This document shows positions 8,904 through 16,889 of a DNA stretch of 64,000 nucleotides, piece after piece. The notes beneath the pieces are model-generated. The model saw only the letters and a program-made list of their open reading frames with translations. It was not told the origin of the DNA and searched no databases. The stretch comes from Cryobacterium sp. GrIS_2_6 (GTDB taxonomy: Bacteria > Actinomycetota > Actinomycetes > Actinomycetales > Microbacteriaceae): NCBI RefSeq assembly GCF_035984545.1, contig NZ_JAXCHP010000001.1, positions 1-64,000 on the forward strand, given 5' to 3'. A program made the position numbers and the translations under genes. Positions within the stretch are counted from its first letter, which is position 1. Every line of letters begins with the position of its first letter.

Positions 8904-10123
8904 TGGACCCTGCCTCCGTCGACCCGGAGGGTCGCGGTGATCTGGAAGAGGTCATCACGATCCTCGACCACGAGTTTGCCGCCGGCCGACGCGGCGCGTT
9001 CCCGCATTCCGACGAGACCGTAACCGCGGTGTGGGGCCAGGTCTGCCCCCGTCCGCGCCCGCGCCGAGGAGGCGATCTTCGCGGTGCGCAGGGTCTTCGG
9101 ATTGGAGACCGTGATCGTGAGGACGGCGCCGGCCAGAGTCGTTCTCAGCGTGACCGGTCCCGAACCGTGGCGCTGGGAATTCGTCAAGGCCTCCTGCACG
9201 ATCCGGAATGCGGCGGTGCTCACTTCGGGGTCGAGCGCGGCGGGTGCCTGGGTGAGGTCGGCCCGGACATCGACCCCGGCGTTCCGGCAGGACTCGATGA
9301 GATCGGGTATCCCGGAGAAGTCCGGCGCCGGCCGCAAGCCGACGCCCGAGTCGCGGCCCTCTGTGCTGTCGGAGCGCAGCACGTGCAGAATACGCTGGGT
9401 CTCGAGCAGGACGGATTGGACACTCGTGCGCGCCGAGTGCAGGGATTCGCGGGCGGCGGCGGCGTCGCTCGGCAGGTTCACTTCGGCGACGCCCAGGTGA
9501 ATTCCGAGGACGGCCACCTCGTGCCCGATCACGTCGTGCAGGTCGCGTGCGATCCGGAGGCGTTCCTCGGTGACGCGGCCGTTCGCCTCGGTGTCCCGCG
9601 CGGCGAGGGCGTCGAAGGTGCGCAGTTCCAGCTCGTTGCGATAGCGGTCGTGGCTGCGCACCGCGCTCCCCGCGGCTGCGGCCATGAAGCCGAAGGCGAA
9701 CGCGGTGAACGCGGTTGGGCTACCGAAACCGATTCCGTTGTACATCACTGCGGCGAAATACAGGGTCGGTCCCACGAGCAGACCGACCCACACGCCCGGA
9801 AGTGCGCGCAAGGTCACGGAGAAGGCGGTGAACACCGCCATGGTCCAGGTGATCAGCGGATCCCAGCCGACCGCGGCCGCGAGCAACGGAGTCAGGGTGA
9901 CGATCACGATGCCGGTCCAGGGGTACCGTCGGGAGACGAGGACACCGAGGAGAGAGAGGGTCAGGGGCACGTAGCCGAAGAGGCTCGTGCCGTTGGCCAG
10001 GGGAACACTGAATTCGGTCGCCGCAGCGACGAGCGTGACCGCGACCGCGGCTAGGTCGAGCGTTCGCGGATTGCGGTACCAGCGGGGTCGATAGGCGGCG
10101 AGTTCTCTGGGGGAGGCCGACAT
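8900..10123 (-). CDS. NarL-type sensor histidine kinase
   Basis: A 407-residue membrane sensor kinase. The first 150 residues hold several hydrophobic helices and no large extracellular domain, as in intramembrane-sensing kinases of the LiaS/DesK group. The HisKA_3 dimerisation motif ARDLHDVIGHEVAVLGIHLG contains the phosphorylated His. The C-terminal ATPase has EALTNSQRHG (N box) and GYGLVGMRERA (G box). I start at ATG 10123, with AAGG about 8 nt upstream; an alternative upstream start would put the palindrome closer. Such kinases often report on membrane or cell-envelope state, consistent with an exporter as target. Confidence 0.9.
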   Translation of the reverse strand: MSASPRELAAYRPRWYRNPRTLDLAAVAVTLVAAATEFSVPLANGTSLFGYVPLTLSLLGVLVSRRYPWTGIVIVTLTPLLAAAVGWDPLITWTMAVFTAFSVTLRALPGVWVGLLVGPTLYFAAVMYNGIGFGSPTAFTAFAFGFMAAAAGSAVRSHDRYRNELELRTFDALAARDTEANGRVTEERLRIARDLHDVIGHEVAVLGIHLGVAEVNLPSDAAAARESLHSARTSVQSVLLETQRILHVLRSDSTEGRDSGVGLRPAPDFSGIPDLIESCRNAGVDVRADLTQAPAALDPEVSTAAFRIVQEALTNSQRHGSGPVTLRTTLAGAVLTITVSNPKTLRTAKIASSARARTGADLAPHRGYGLVGMRERAASAGGKLVVEDRDDLFQITATLRVDGGRVQ

Positions 10124-10166
10124 CGTCACCCCTTGATCCTCCCACCCGACGCCGGCCTCACGGCAG

Positions 10167-10200
10167 CAGCGCATCTACTGCATTCGCAGTAGATGCGCTG
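10167..10200. promoter_or_regulatory. Perfect 15-bp palindrome upstream of the kinase gene
   Basis: Arms CAGCGCATCTACTGC and GCAGTAGATGCGCTG surround ATTC. It lies 44 bp upstream of the kinase start and 17 bp downstream of the emrB-like frame. The inner part recurs at 8203-8224, so I read it as an operator rather than only a terminator; there is no T-tract. Confidence 0.65.
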
Positions 10201-10216
10201 AATGGCGTGAGTTGCG

Positions 10217-11902
10217 CTACGAGAGTGTCCGCTTGCCGGAACCCTCATTCGTGTCGACGACGCGGATCAACCCGGTGCGTACCGAGAGGACCGGCTCCGC
10301 TGTCGGGTTGGCACCCACGGAGAGCGACTCGTCGAGCATCTCCTTGTTGAGCGACTGTTCGCCTTCGGCCTCGTCGATGTGGGTGGCGAGCGGCTTCTCG
10401 ACCACGAACATCAGCAGCACCGCGGCGACCAGAACGAGCGGCACCATGAACAGGAAGATCGGGGCGAGCGCGTCGTTGTAGGCGTTGACGATCACCGTGC
10501 GGGCGGCTTCGGGCAGGGCAGCGACGAGCGCCGGGGTGAGTGAGTTGGTTCCGGTGCTGCCCGTGCCGCCGGCCGGCAGGTTCGCCGAGAGGATGTCGGT
10601 CAGCCGGGAGACGAACAGGCTGCCGACGATCGCCGCGCCCAGGGACGAGCCGATCTGGCGGAAGAAGTTGTTCGAGCTCGTCGCGGTTCCGACGATGGCC
10701 CGCGGGAATGAGTTCTGCACGACCAGGGTCAAGATCTGCATCGAGAGGCCGAGTCCGAAGCCCATCACGGCGAGGAAGGCGCACATGATCCAGATCGCGG
10801 TGGTCGCCGTGAGGGTGGAGAGCAGGAACAGGCCCAGGGCGGTGACGAACATGCCGATGATCGGGATGACCTTGTACTTGCCGGTACGGGACACGATCTG
10901 GCCGGAACCGATCGACGAGATGAGCAGGGCACCCATCATCGGGATCATGAGCAGGCCGGCATCCGTGGCACCGACCCCGGTGACCATCTGCAGGTAGGTC
11001 GGCATGTAGGCCAGCGCCCCGAACATGGCGACACCGGTGATGAGGCCGGCCGCGGTGGTGAGGTTGAAGTTGCGGTTCTCGAACAGCTTCAGCGGGATGA
11101 CGGGTTCTGCTGCCCGGTTCTCGATGAACACGAAGAGACCGGCGAGCGCAACCGTCGCCACGATCAGGCCGATGATGACGGGCGAATCCCAGTCATAGGT
11201 ATTGCCACCCCAGGTTGTGAACAGCACCAGGCTGGTCGCGGCGAGGGCGAGGACGATCATGCCCGGGTAGTCGATGCGGGGCTTCGCGTACTCGCGCTGG
11301 GGCAGCTTCAGGAAGAAGACGGCGGAGGCGATCGCGATGAGTCCGAGGGGCAGGTTCATCCAGAATGCCCAGCGCCAGCCGGGACCATCGGTGAACTAGC
11401 CGCCGAGCAACGGGCCCGCGACGCTTGAGACGGCGAAGACGGCGCCCATGATGCCGGAGTACTTGCCACGCTGGCGGGCGGGAACGACGTCGGCGATGAT
11501 GGCCAGCGCGAGGATCATCAGCCCGCCGCCACCGAGGCCCTGAACGGCGCGGCCGGCGATGAGGGTGCCCATGGAATCGGCGAGGCCGCCTATGACGCTG
11601 CCCACCAGGAAGATCGAGATCGCCCCGACGAACAGCCACTTTCGTCCGACGAGATCACCAAGCTTGCCGTAGACGGGCATCACGATGGTCGAGGCCAGGA
11701 TGTATGCGGTGGTGACCCAGAGCATGTGTTCGACGCCGTTGAGCTCGCCGACGATGGTCGGCAGCGCGGTGCTGAAAATGGTCTGGTCGAGCGACGACAG
11801 GAGCATCGCCACCATGAGGCCGGCGAAGACGAGCAGCACGCTGCGGGTCGACGGAACACCTGCTTCTTCTGCTTGCCTGGGACGGGTGAGGACGGTCGTC
11901 AT
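10217..11902 (-). pseudogene. EmrB/QacA family MFS drug exporter with in-frame TAG
   Basis: A 14-helix drug:proton antiporter frame of about 560 codons starting MTTVLTRPRQAEEAGVPSTR. It carries the helix-1 motif SSLDQTIFSTALPTIVGEL and motif A in YGKLGDLVGRKWLF. The frame is broken once, by TAG at 11396-11398 after SSVAGPLLGG. The sequence continues in frame as FTDGPGWRWAFWMN, and the family has Trp at this position (GGWFTD), so TGG-to-TAG is almost certain. The start overlaps the end of the tetR gene by ATGA, a classic repressor-pump pair. Unless the stop is read through or suppressed, the pump is truncated after about 168 residues. Confidence 0.85.
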
Positions 11903-12609
11903 GTGAGTTTCTCCATTACAGTTCTGAGCGTCGCGATGGCGCGCTCGTACGTTTCTCGGGGGGCAGCGGATGCCGGTGGCCCGGTAGCAGGATCCGGATC
12001 GCCCGCCCATTTCTTCATGGTGATTCGCACGGTGGCGAGGGAGACGCCGAGGATGATGCGAGCCTCGTCGAGGAGCTCGGCCTCGCTCTGTTCTGCGAAA
12101 CGTGCGTCCGTGACCAGCCAGCCGACGATGATCGCACAGAGGCGGTCTTCGAGCTCGGCGACGCGCACCATCTGGCGGGTCATCAGGTGCGGGTATTTCC
12201 GGATGACGTCGCGCTTGAGGTCGGACTTGATCCCGCCGCCTGTGGCTTCGAACAGCGCGGTGATCAGGTCGAACAGGGCGAGGAAGATATCCCCGTCGCA
12301 TCCGCGCACTCTGTCGAGCTCGGCCGACACGGCGACCTCGTCAATGCCCAGGACGGCATCTTCCTTGGTCGGGAAGTAGTTGAAGAACGTGCGGGTGGAC
12401 ACGCCGGCCCGGTCGCTGATTGCCTCTATGGTCGCGGCGTCCAGCCCGCGTTCGAGTGCGAGTTCCGCTGCCGCGACGTGGATGACCTCGGAAGTCCGCG
12501 CACGCTTGCGCTCGCGGAGCCCGAGGCCGGAAGAATTGTTTATGAATGCATTATTGCATGATGCGCAACACTGCGCGGTTGCATTATTGCATACCGCGCA
12601 ATAAGTCAC
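11899..12609 (-). CDS. TetR family regulator of the EmrB-type pump
   Basis: A TetR repressor with HTH residues DAATIEAISDRAGVSTRTFF and NYFPTKEDAVLG, and a C-terminal domain of the TetR type. The only in-frame start codon I find upstream of the HTH is GTG at 12609. The first 25 codons then run through two copies of a palindrome and give an odd Cys/Asn-rich leader (CNNA occurs twice). No ribosome-binding site precedes the GTG. Either translation is leaderless or the start uses a rarer codon near 12510. The 236-residue length is slightly long for the family, which agrees with an artificial extension. Confidence 0.75.
   Translation of the reverse strand: MTYCAVCNNATAQCCASCNNAFINNSSGLGLRERKRARTSEVIHVAAAELALERGLDAATIEAISDRAGVSTRTFFNYFPTKEDAVLGIDEVAVSAELDRVRGCDGDIFLALFDLITALFEATGGGIKSDLKRDVIRKYPHLMTRQMVRVAELEDRLCAIIVGWLVTDARFAEQSEAELLDEARIILGVSLATVRITMKKWAGDPDPATGPPASAAPRETYERAIATLRTVMEKLT
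12547..12604. promoter_or_regulatory. Two tandem operator palindromes at the 5' end of tetR
   Basis: TGCATTATTGCAT occurs at 12547-12559 and again at 12580-12592, 33 bp apart (about three helical turns). Each belongs to a TTATTGC-N7-GCAA inverted repeat; the one at 12584-12604 has perfect 7-bp arms (TTATTGC/GCAATAA). This is a likely TetR autoregulatory site. Confidence 0.65.
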
Positions 12610-12671
12610 AGGATTTTCACAGGGTGTCGCACTGGGCGGAGACCGTCCGGTGCGTCAGGAAGTGTTGGTTC

Positions 12672-12677
12672 TAGGCT
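12672..12677 (+). promoter_or_regulatory. -10 hexamer TAGGCT
   Basis: Ends 6 nt before the ATG at 12684. Confidence 0.45.
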
Positions 12678-12683
12678 CGGGGC

Positions 12684-12942
12684 ATGCCTGAACTGCTCTC
12701 GATCGTCGCCGTGTTCGGCGGGATCGCGGCCGTACTCGCGGGCCTGATCGCGCTCGCCGCCCGTGCGCGGCGACGCGGTGTGGTGTGCGGGTGCGAGTAT
12801 TGCGGGAGCGATGGCCGCCTACGATGAGGCGTTCTACGGCACCGCGCACGACTCTTACGTCGAGGTGCAGGTGCAGGTGCAGGTGCAGGTGCAGGTGCAG
12901 GTGGACCGTCCGGTGCCCATCCCGGCGCCGGACGATCACTGA
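12684..12942 (+). pseudogene. Small membrane-anchored protein, apparent +1 frameshift
   Basis: From ATG 12684 the frame encodes one membrane helix (LLSIVAVFGGIAAVLAGLIA) and basic residues, then leaves frame. The continuation in the next frame reads GAMAAYDEAFYGTAHDSYVE, a VQ repeat and DRPVPIPAPDDH before the stop at 12942. Small Microbacteriaceae proteins of this layout (helix, short linker, acidic Pro-rich tail) are common and uncharacterised. The frame changes in a GT-rich run near 12780-12795. This could be a real indel or a sequencing error. The function is unknown. Confidence 0.5.
12865..12903 (+). repeat. Hexanucleotide array (GTGCAG)6
   Basis: Six perfect GTGCAG units plus GTG, encoding (VQ)6V in the tail frame of the small membrane protein. 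Confidence 0.9.
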
Positions 12943-13093
12943 CCTGCTGACACGCCAGCGAACCAGCGCCCGGTCCGCAGCGAAGAGCCAGGCGGCAGGT
13001 GCCCAGGCCCTGAAGGTGGGACTCATGCTCGGGCCGCCCCCGACGCAGACCCGTAGTCTGGAGAGTGACAAGGTGCCAAGCGAGAGGACGGGT

Positions 13094-13687
13094 ATGCCCA
13101 GGATCACTGCCCCGACTGTTGCCGAGCATCGCGTTCGCCAGCGTGCAGCCCTCCTCCACGCGGCGAGGGAGCTCCTGATCGCGGGGGGAGTCAGCGCCGT
13201 CACTCCTGCAGCCGTCGGTGCTGCGGCCGGATTGTCTCGTCCCAGCGTCTACGAGTACTTCTCCTCCGGTGCGGACGTCCTGGTCGCCGTGATCGAGGAT
13301 GCCTTCCCGCGGGCCAATGCGGAACTCCAGTCGGCTTTGGACTCGGTCACGTCTGCGTCGGAACGGCTCGACGTCTACGTCCGGGTGACGTTGCGGTTGG
13401 CGGCGGAGGGCGTGCACCGGCCGGTGGCGGCGCTCGCCGCAGCCCAGCTGCCTGCAGAATGCCTGGCGCGCCTATCGGAGTTGCATCGCGAACAGGCGGC
13501 ACCCTTCATCGAGGCACTGCGCGAGCTCGAGGTTCCCGAGCTCAACATCACGGCCCGTCTGCTCGGGGGCGTGCTCCAGGCCGCTATGGCAGCGATCGAA
13601 TCGGGCGCGTCGTTGCCCGTGGTCACTGAGCGAACCCTGGTGTTCGTCCGGTCCGCGGTGGCGCCAGCTCTCGAGCCCCCGCAGTAG
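13094..13687 (+). CDS. TetR family transcriptional regulator
   Basis: A 197-residue TetR regulator. HTH residues are GGVSAVTPAAVGAAAGLSRP and SVYEYFSSGADVLVAV; the C-terminal domain is of the TetR_C type. AGAGG lies 9 nt before the ATG, which decides the start over longer upstream extensions that run through the VQ-repeat region. It stands alone: the next gene is convergent and the previous one is the frameshifted small protein, so its target is not obvious. Confidence 0.82.
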   Translation: MPRITAPTVAEHRVRQRAALLHAARELLIAGGVSAVTPAAVGAAAGLSRPSVYEYFSSGADVLVAVIEDAFPRANAELQSALDSVTSASERLDVYVRVTLRLAAEGVHRPVAALAAAQLPAECLARLSELHREQAAPFIEALRELEVPELNITARLLGGVLQAAMAAIESGASLPVVTERTLVFVRSAVAPALEPPQ

Positions 13688-13699
13688 GTTGCCGCTGAA

Positions 13700-14284
13700 T
13701 CAGGGTTTCTGGGGGTAGATCGTCTCCCCGCGTTCGAGCATGGCGACGAACTTGGCGATGTTCGCTGCACGGGTCGCGGGTCGCTTCACACCGCTGATGC
13801 GGAAGAGAATGGCAAAGCGGTTCTGCGATGAGAGCCTCGAGAACAGGTCCGCGGCCGACGGGCTGGCGTCGAGGGCGGACTTGAGGTCATCGGGGACCGG
13901 ACTGTCCTTGTGGCGGTAGGCGGCTTCCCATCGTCCGTCGGCCTGGGCGCGCTCGATCTCGGCGAACCCGGCCGGTCGCATTCGCCCGGCTTCGATCAGT
14001 TGTGCGACGAGGTCCCGGTTGCGCTGGGACCACATGCTCCGGGGTCTGCGCGGGGTGAAGGCGCGAAGAAAATAGTCATCGTCGTGGGTGCCGGCCTGCC
14101 CATCGATCCAGCCGAAGCACAGCGCCACCGTGAGTGCCTCGTCGTAGTTGATGCCCGGTGCGGAGGAGTTCTTCTTCACGAGCTGCAAGCGGATACCGTC
14201 GTGGTCGACGTTCTCCTCGAGCCAGGCTTCCCAGTCCTGCACGGTGGCGAACAAGAGGATGGGCTTGCCCGAGTTTTCCGCCAT
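13700..14284 (-). CDS. YdeI/OmpD-associated family protein
   Basis: A 194-residue cytoplasmic protein of the YdeI/OmpD-associated family. Early motifs are FATVQDWEAWLEENVDHDGI and VALCFGWIDGQ, with FTPRRPRSMWSQRN in the middle and the C-terminal AKFVAMLERGETIYPQKP. Relatives are linked to peptide/bacteriocin resistance in enterobacteria, but the biochemical activity is unknown. I chose ATG 14284 because TACGAT sits 7 nt upstream and GGGAG lies between; ATG 14293 is the alternative. The gene is divergent from the VOC gene. Confidence 0.82.
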   Translation of the reverse strand: MAENSGKPILLFATVQDWEAWLEENVDHDGIRLQLVKKNSSAPGINYDEALTVALCFGWIDGQAGTHDDDYFLRAFTPRRPRSMWSQRNRDLVAQLIEAGRMRPAGFAEIERAQADGRWEAAYRHKDSPVPDDLKSALDASPSAADLFSRLSSQNRFAILFRISGVKRPATRAANIAKFVAMLERGETIYPQKP

Positions 14285-14291
14285 GGCTCCC

Positions 14292-14297
14292 ATCGTA
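14292..14297 (-). promoter_or_regulatory. -10 hexamer TACGAT
   Basis: Lies 7 nt before the ATG at 14284 on the minus strand. Confidence 0.4.
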
Positions 14298-14320
14298 GAG
14301 ATCACCCGGATCTCGCTGAA

Positions 14321-14326
14321 TAGGAT
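14321..14326 (+). promoter_or_regulatory. -10 hexamer TAGGAT
   Basis: Ends 6 nt before the GTG at 14333. Confidence 0.5.
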
Positions 14327-14332
14327 CGAGGG

Positions 14333-14692
14333 GTGATCGGACATATTGATGAGGTGGTCATCGACTGCAGTGACCCCAAGGCGCTCGCGACGTTCTGGGC
14401 GAGCGTGCTCGGCGGCGAACCGCGCGGTCGGGACGCGGCCTGGTGGTACATCCTGCCCCCGGGGTGGACACAACTGTCGTTCCAGAAGGTGCCTGAGGCG
14501 AAGACCGTGAAGAACCGGCTCCACCTCGACGTGCGTGTCGACGATATTGCGGCGGCGACGGACCAGGCCGAAAGGCTCGGAGCGCGCCGGATCGGTGAGG
14601 CGCATCACGATACCGCCGGATCGTTCCAGGTGTTGCAGGACCCCGAGGGCAACGAGTGGTGCGTGGTCAGCCCGGCCGCCGCGCATGACTGA
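14333..14692 (+). CDS. VOC (glyoxalase-like) family protein
   Basis: A 119-residue glyoxalase-like VOC protein with the single-domain pattern GHIDEVVIDCSDPKALATFW at the start and VLQDPEGNEWCVV at the end. The family uses a beta-alpha-beta-beta-beta fold to bind a metal and small substrates, and this class is usually of unknown substrate. The GTG start is supported by the -10 hexamer 6 nt away. Its last 8 bp overlap the next small gene, so the two are co-translated. Confidence 0.85.
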   Translation: MIGHIDEVVIDCSDPKALATFWASVLGGEPRGRDAAWWYILPPGWTQLSFQKVPEAKTVKNRLHLDVRVDDIAAATDQAERLGARRIGEAHHDTAGSFQVLQDPEGNEWCVVSPAAAHD

Positions 14693-14825
14693 GTGGGAGC
14701 TCGACGTGGACGGCCCACTGTGTCCCGTGTGTGGCATCGAGATGCTCGCCGACGGCGTGGACACGGCTGAGGGTCTCGAGTTCTGCCATCGGTGCCCGCG
14801 GTGCAAGCTCGTCGTTGTCATTTAG
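14685..14825 (+). CDS. Small zinc-ribbon protein
   Basis: A 46-residue frame with two CxxC knuckles (CPVCGIEM and CHRCPRCKLV), typical of minimal zinc ribbons. It starts inside the 3' end of the VOC gene (8-bp overlap), which makes translational coupling likely and supports it as a real gene despite its size. No function is known; proteins like this may bind nucleic acid or partner proteins through the zinc site. Confidence 0.65.
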   Translation: MTEWELDVDGPLCPVCGIEMLADGVDTAEGLEFCHRCPRCKLVVVI

Positions 14826-14884
14826 CCGGAACGACGGGCCAGTGCAGTCGGGGGCGAGAACGAAATCGGTTCGCGGGGGGCTGG

Positions 14885-14890
14885 TACGTT
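14885..14890 (+). promoter_or_regulatory. -10 hexamer TACGTT
   Basis: Ends 6 nt before the ATG at 14897. Confidence 0.5.
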
Positions 14891-14896
14891 GACGAC

Positions 14897-15217
14897 ATGA
14901 ATGAATTTTCCGTCGGCGACCAGATTACGGCCTTCGTCGCGGAGCGCGATTGGGCACAGTTCCACACTCCGGAGAACCTCGCGAAGAGCATCTCCATCGA
15001 GGCCGCCGAGTTGCTGGAGTGCTTCCAGTGGGATGCCGAGGCGAGCCCCGAGCGCGTACGGGAGGAATTGGCCGATGTGCTGACCTACTGTCTCCTCCTA
15101 GCCGATCGGATCGGCGCTGATCCGAACCAGATCATCCTTGACAAACTCGCGCTGACGCGAGAGAAGTATCCGGTGGACAAGGCGCGGGGGCGAAGCACGA
15201 AGTATGACGCCCTGTGA
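14897..15217 (+). CDS. MazG-like nucleotide pyrophosphohydrolase
   Basis: A 106-residue all-alpha NTP pyrophosphohydrolase of the MazG-like/dCTPase group. It has the EAAELLECFQW and EELADVLTYCLLLAD motifs (ExxE and ExxD) that hold the Mg ions. It probably hydrolyses non-canonical or excess dNTPs to NMP and pyrophosphate. Its length fits the family. A second ATG 4 nt downstream is out of frame. It appears monocistronic with its own leaderless promoter. Confidence 0.88.
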   Translation: MNEFSVGDQITAFVAERDWAQFHTPENLAKSISIEAAELLECFQWDAEASPERVREELADVLTYCLLLADRIGADPNQIILDKLALTREKYPVDKARGRSTKYDAL

Positions 15218-15235
15218 AATTGGACGCCTAGAGAT

Positions 15236-16686
15236 CTAGAAGGGCGTCGGGTCGTCGGGGTCGTCGGGTGTGGGGTCCAGGTTCCAGACATCGACGAACG
15301 GGGCCGGCGGTTTGGGTACGGGCGTGGGTTTCCGGGGTGGTCTCATGTCCGCTGAGGGTTCCACGATGTAGCTGTACCCGGCCGGGGACGTCCACTCGAT
15401 GCGGCCGTCGCCGAGGTGTCTCGGCGACCACCTCGTGTAGCTCTTCACGGCGTGGTGATACGGGCAGAGATGGGCGAGGTTCATCGCGTCGGTCTCCCCG
15501 CCGTGCTGCCACTCGATGCTGTGGTCGAGGTCGGACCGTTTGGCGGAGCGGCGGCAGCCCGGGAAGATGCAGGTTTCATCCCGCACCTCGAGCCATTTCT
15601 TGAGCGCTGCTGGCGGTTTGTAGGTGTCGCGTCCCATCGAGAGCACGACGCCGGTTTCCGGGTGGGTGAGTAGCCGGGTGAAGCTCGGCGCCCCGGCGGC
15701 GAGACGCCTCGCGGTGTCGGGGTCGATGGGTCCGTACCCGGCCAGGTACCCGGGTTCCTCGCTCTTCCCCAGCAAGGTCAGCACCGGAACGGTGACGTTG
15801 ACCTGCGCGGCCACCCCGGCACCGAGACCGTCCGGGGTGACCCCGCCGATCAGGACGTCGGTGAGGACGTCTGCCGCCAGCTGGGTCAGCGTGCGGGTTT
15901 CCTCCGGGCCCTGCAGGGAGAGCGCCGTGTCGAGGGTGCGGTGGTAGGCGGCCTGCACCTTCTCCGCGTCCCCGGTCACAGACAACGACGCCATCCCGTC
16001 GTTGAGGGCCTGGAACACGACGTGCCGGTCTTCGACACTCTTCTGGTGCCTCGCGGTGATGGTTTCCGGGTGGGTGCGTTCCCGCACCCGCCGGGCCGGT
16101 CGGCGAGCTTCGCGACGGTGAGCACTTCCGCGTCGGGCACGAGGACGTCCTCGAACACGGCGCGGGCCCGCGCGGCCGCCACCGGGTCATCATCCATTCG
16201 GATGCCCCAGGCCTGTTCCATGATCACCTGCGCGTGCCGGTAACTGATCGCCCCGCGGGTCAAGGCGTCCCGTGTTGCGGGGAGGTCCTCGGCGAGGGTG
16301 CGGCTGGCTTCGATCAGGGTCTCCGCCGTGCGCCGCGGGAGCCGGAGCAGGGCGCCGACCTCGCAGGTGAACTCCTCCTTCGTGGCTTCTTCCGGCGACC
16401 ACGGCGGGCGCGGGCCCCCGGCGCGAACCGCGGCTTCCGCCCGGGCCCGGCCGACATCGGCCAGCACCCGCTGCCCGGCATAGATCGCCGCCGCCCGCTT
16501 CGCGGCGGCCCGGTTCATCTCCCGGTCCGCCTCCCGGATCGCGTCATACACCTCGGGCAGGGACGGCTCCACCAGGCTCAGGTGCCGGGGATTCAAATAC
16601 GAGTCGGGAGGGGTCCCGGGCGGGGGCTCCGCCGTGCTGTCTACCGCGCTTTCCAGGTCAGGTTCTGAGGTCTTTTCAGCTGTCAT
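15236..16686 (-). pseudogene. DUF222/HNH endonuclease (13E12 family), one-base frameshift
   Basis: The N-terminal frame starts MTAEKTSEPDLESAVDSTAE and holds the DUF222 domain. The C-terminal frame holds the HNH motif (RDETCIFPGCRRSAKRSDLD, then H, and NLAHLCPYHH). The frames part at about 16095-16099. Where LADRARRVRERTHPE is expected the sequence reads CGGCCCGGCGG; adding one G restores a 483-residue protein. This is one deleted base in a GC run, so either a true frameshift or a sequencing error. A leaderless -10 (TAGAGT) precedes the ATG. It is a second copy of the family besides 23644-25305, but the two are quite diverged. Confidence 0.85.
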
Positions 16687-16693
16687 GCCGGTC

Positions 16694-16699
16694 ACTCTA
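16694..16699 (-). promoter_or_regulatory. -10 hexamer TAGAGT
   Basis: Lies 7 nt before the ATG at 16686 on the minus strand. Confidence 0.45.
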
Positions 16700-16877
16700 C
16701 GGAGGACCACCGACATTCCACCGGCATCCGCACGCCCGCAAATCACCTGTGGATAACCCGGTCAGAAAGCATTTGTTGAGGAGTGGACAGCACTGTCCGC
16801 CGCTACTGGTCGACCTGGTCCGTGGCGAGTTCAGCAGATTCCTACGACATGAGACACGGGAGTCCGCGCTGTTCCCG

Positions 16878-16883
16878 TAGCGT
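16878..16883 (+). promoter_or_regulatory. -10 hexamer TAGCGT
   Basis: Ends 6 nt before the ATG at 16890. Confidence 0.5.
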
Positions 16884-16889
16884 GGGGCC

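Noticed and set aside
10167..10200. Perfect hairpin as a rho-independent terminator of the emrB-like gene
   Set aside because: There is no T-tract, and the same core occurs upstream of the MMPL gene, where it cannot terminate anything; an operator fits better.
1846..11398. Reading the in-frame TGA/TAG codons as tryptophan or another residue (recoding)
   Set aside because: Both TGA and TAG (and TAA) are affected, neighbouring intact genes end normally at TGA, and nothing suggests a recoded genetic code or a selenocysteine element.
16785..16798. GGACAG/CTGTCC palindrome as an operator upstream of the HNH pseudogene and the PLP gene
   Set aside because: Only 6-bp arms, no second copy in the window, and no regulator gene nearby; too weak to list as a site.
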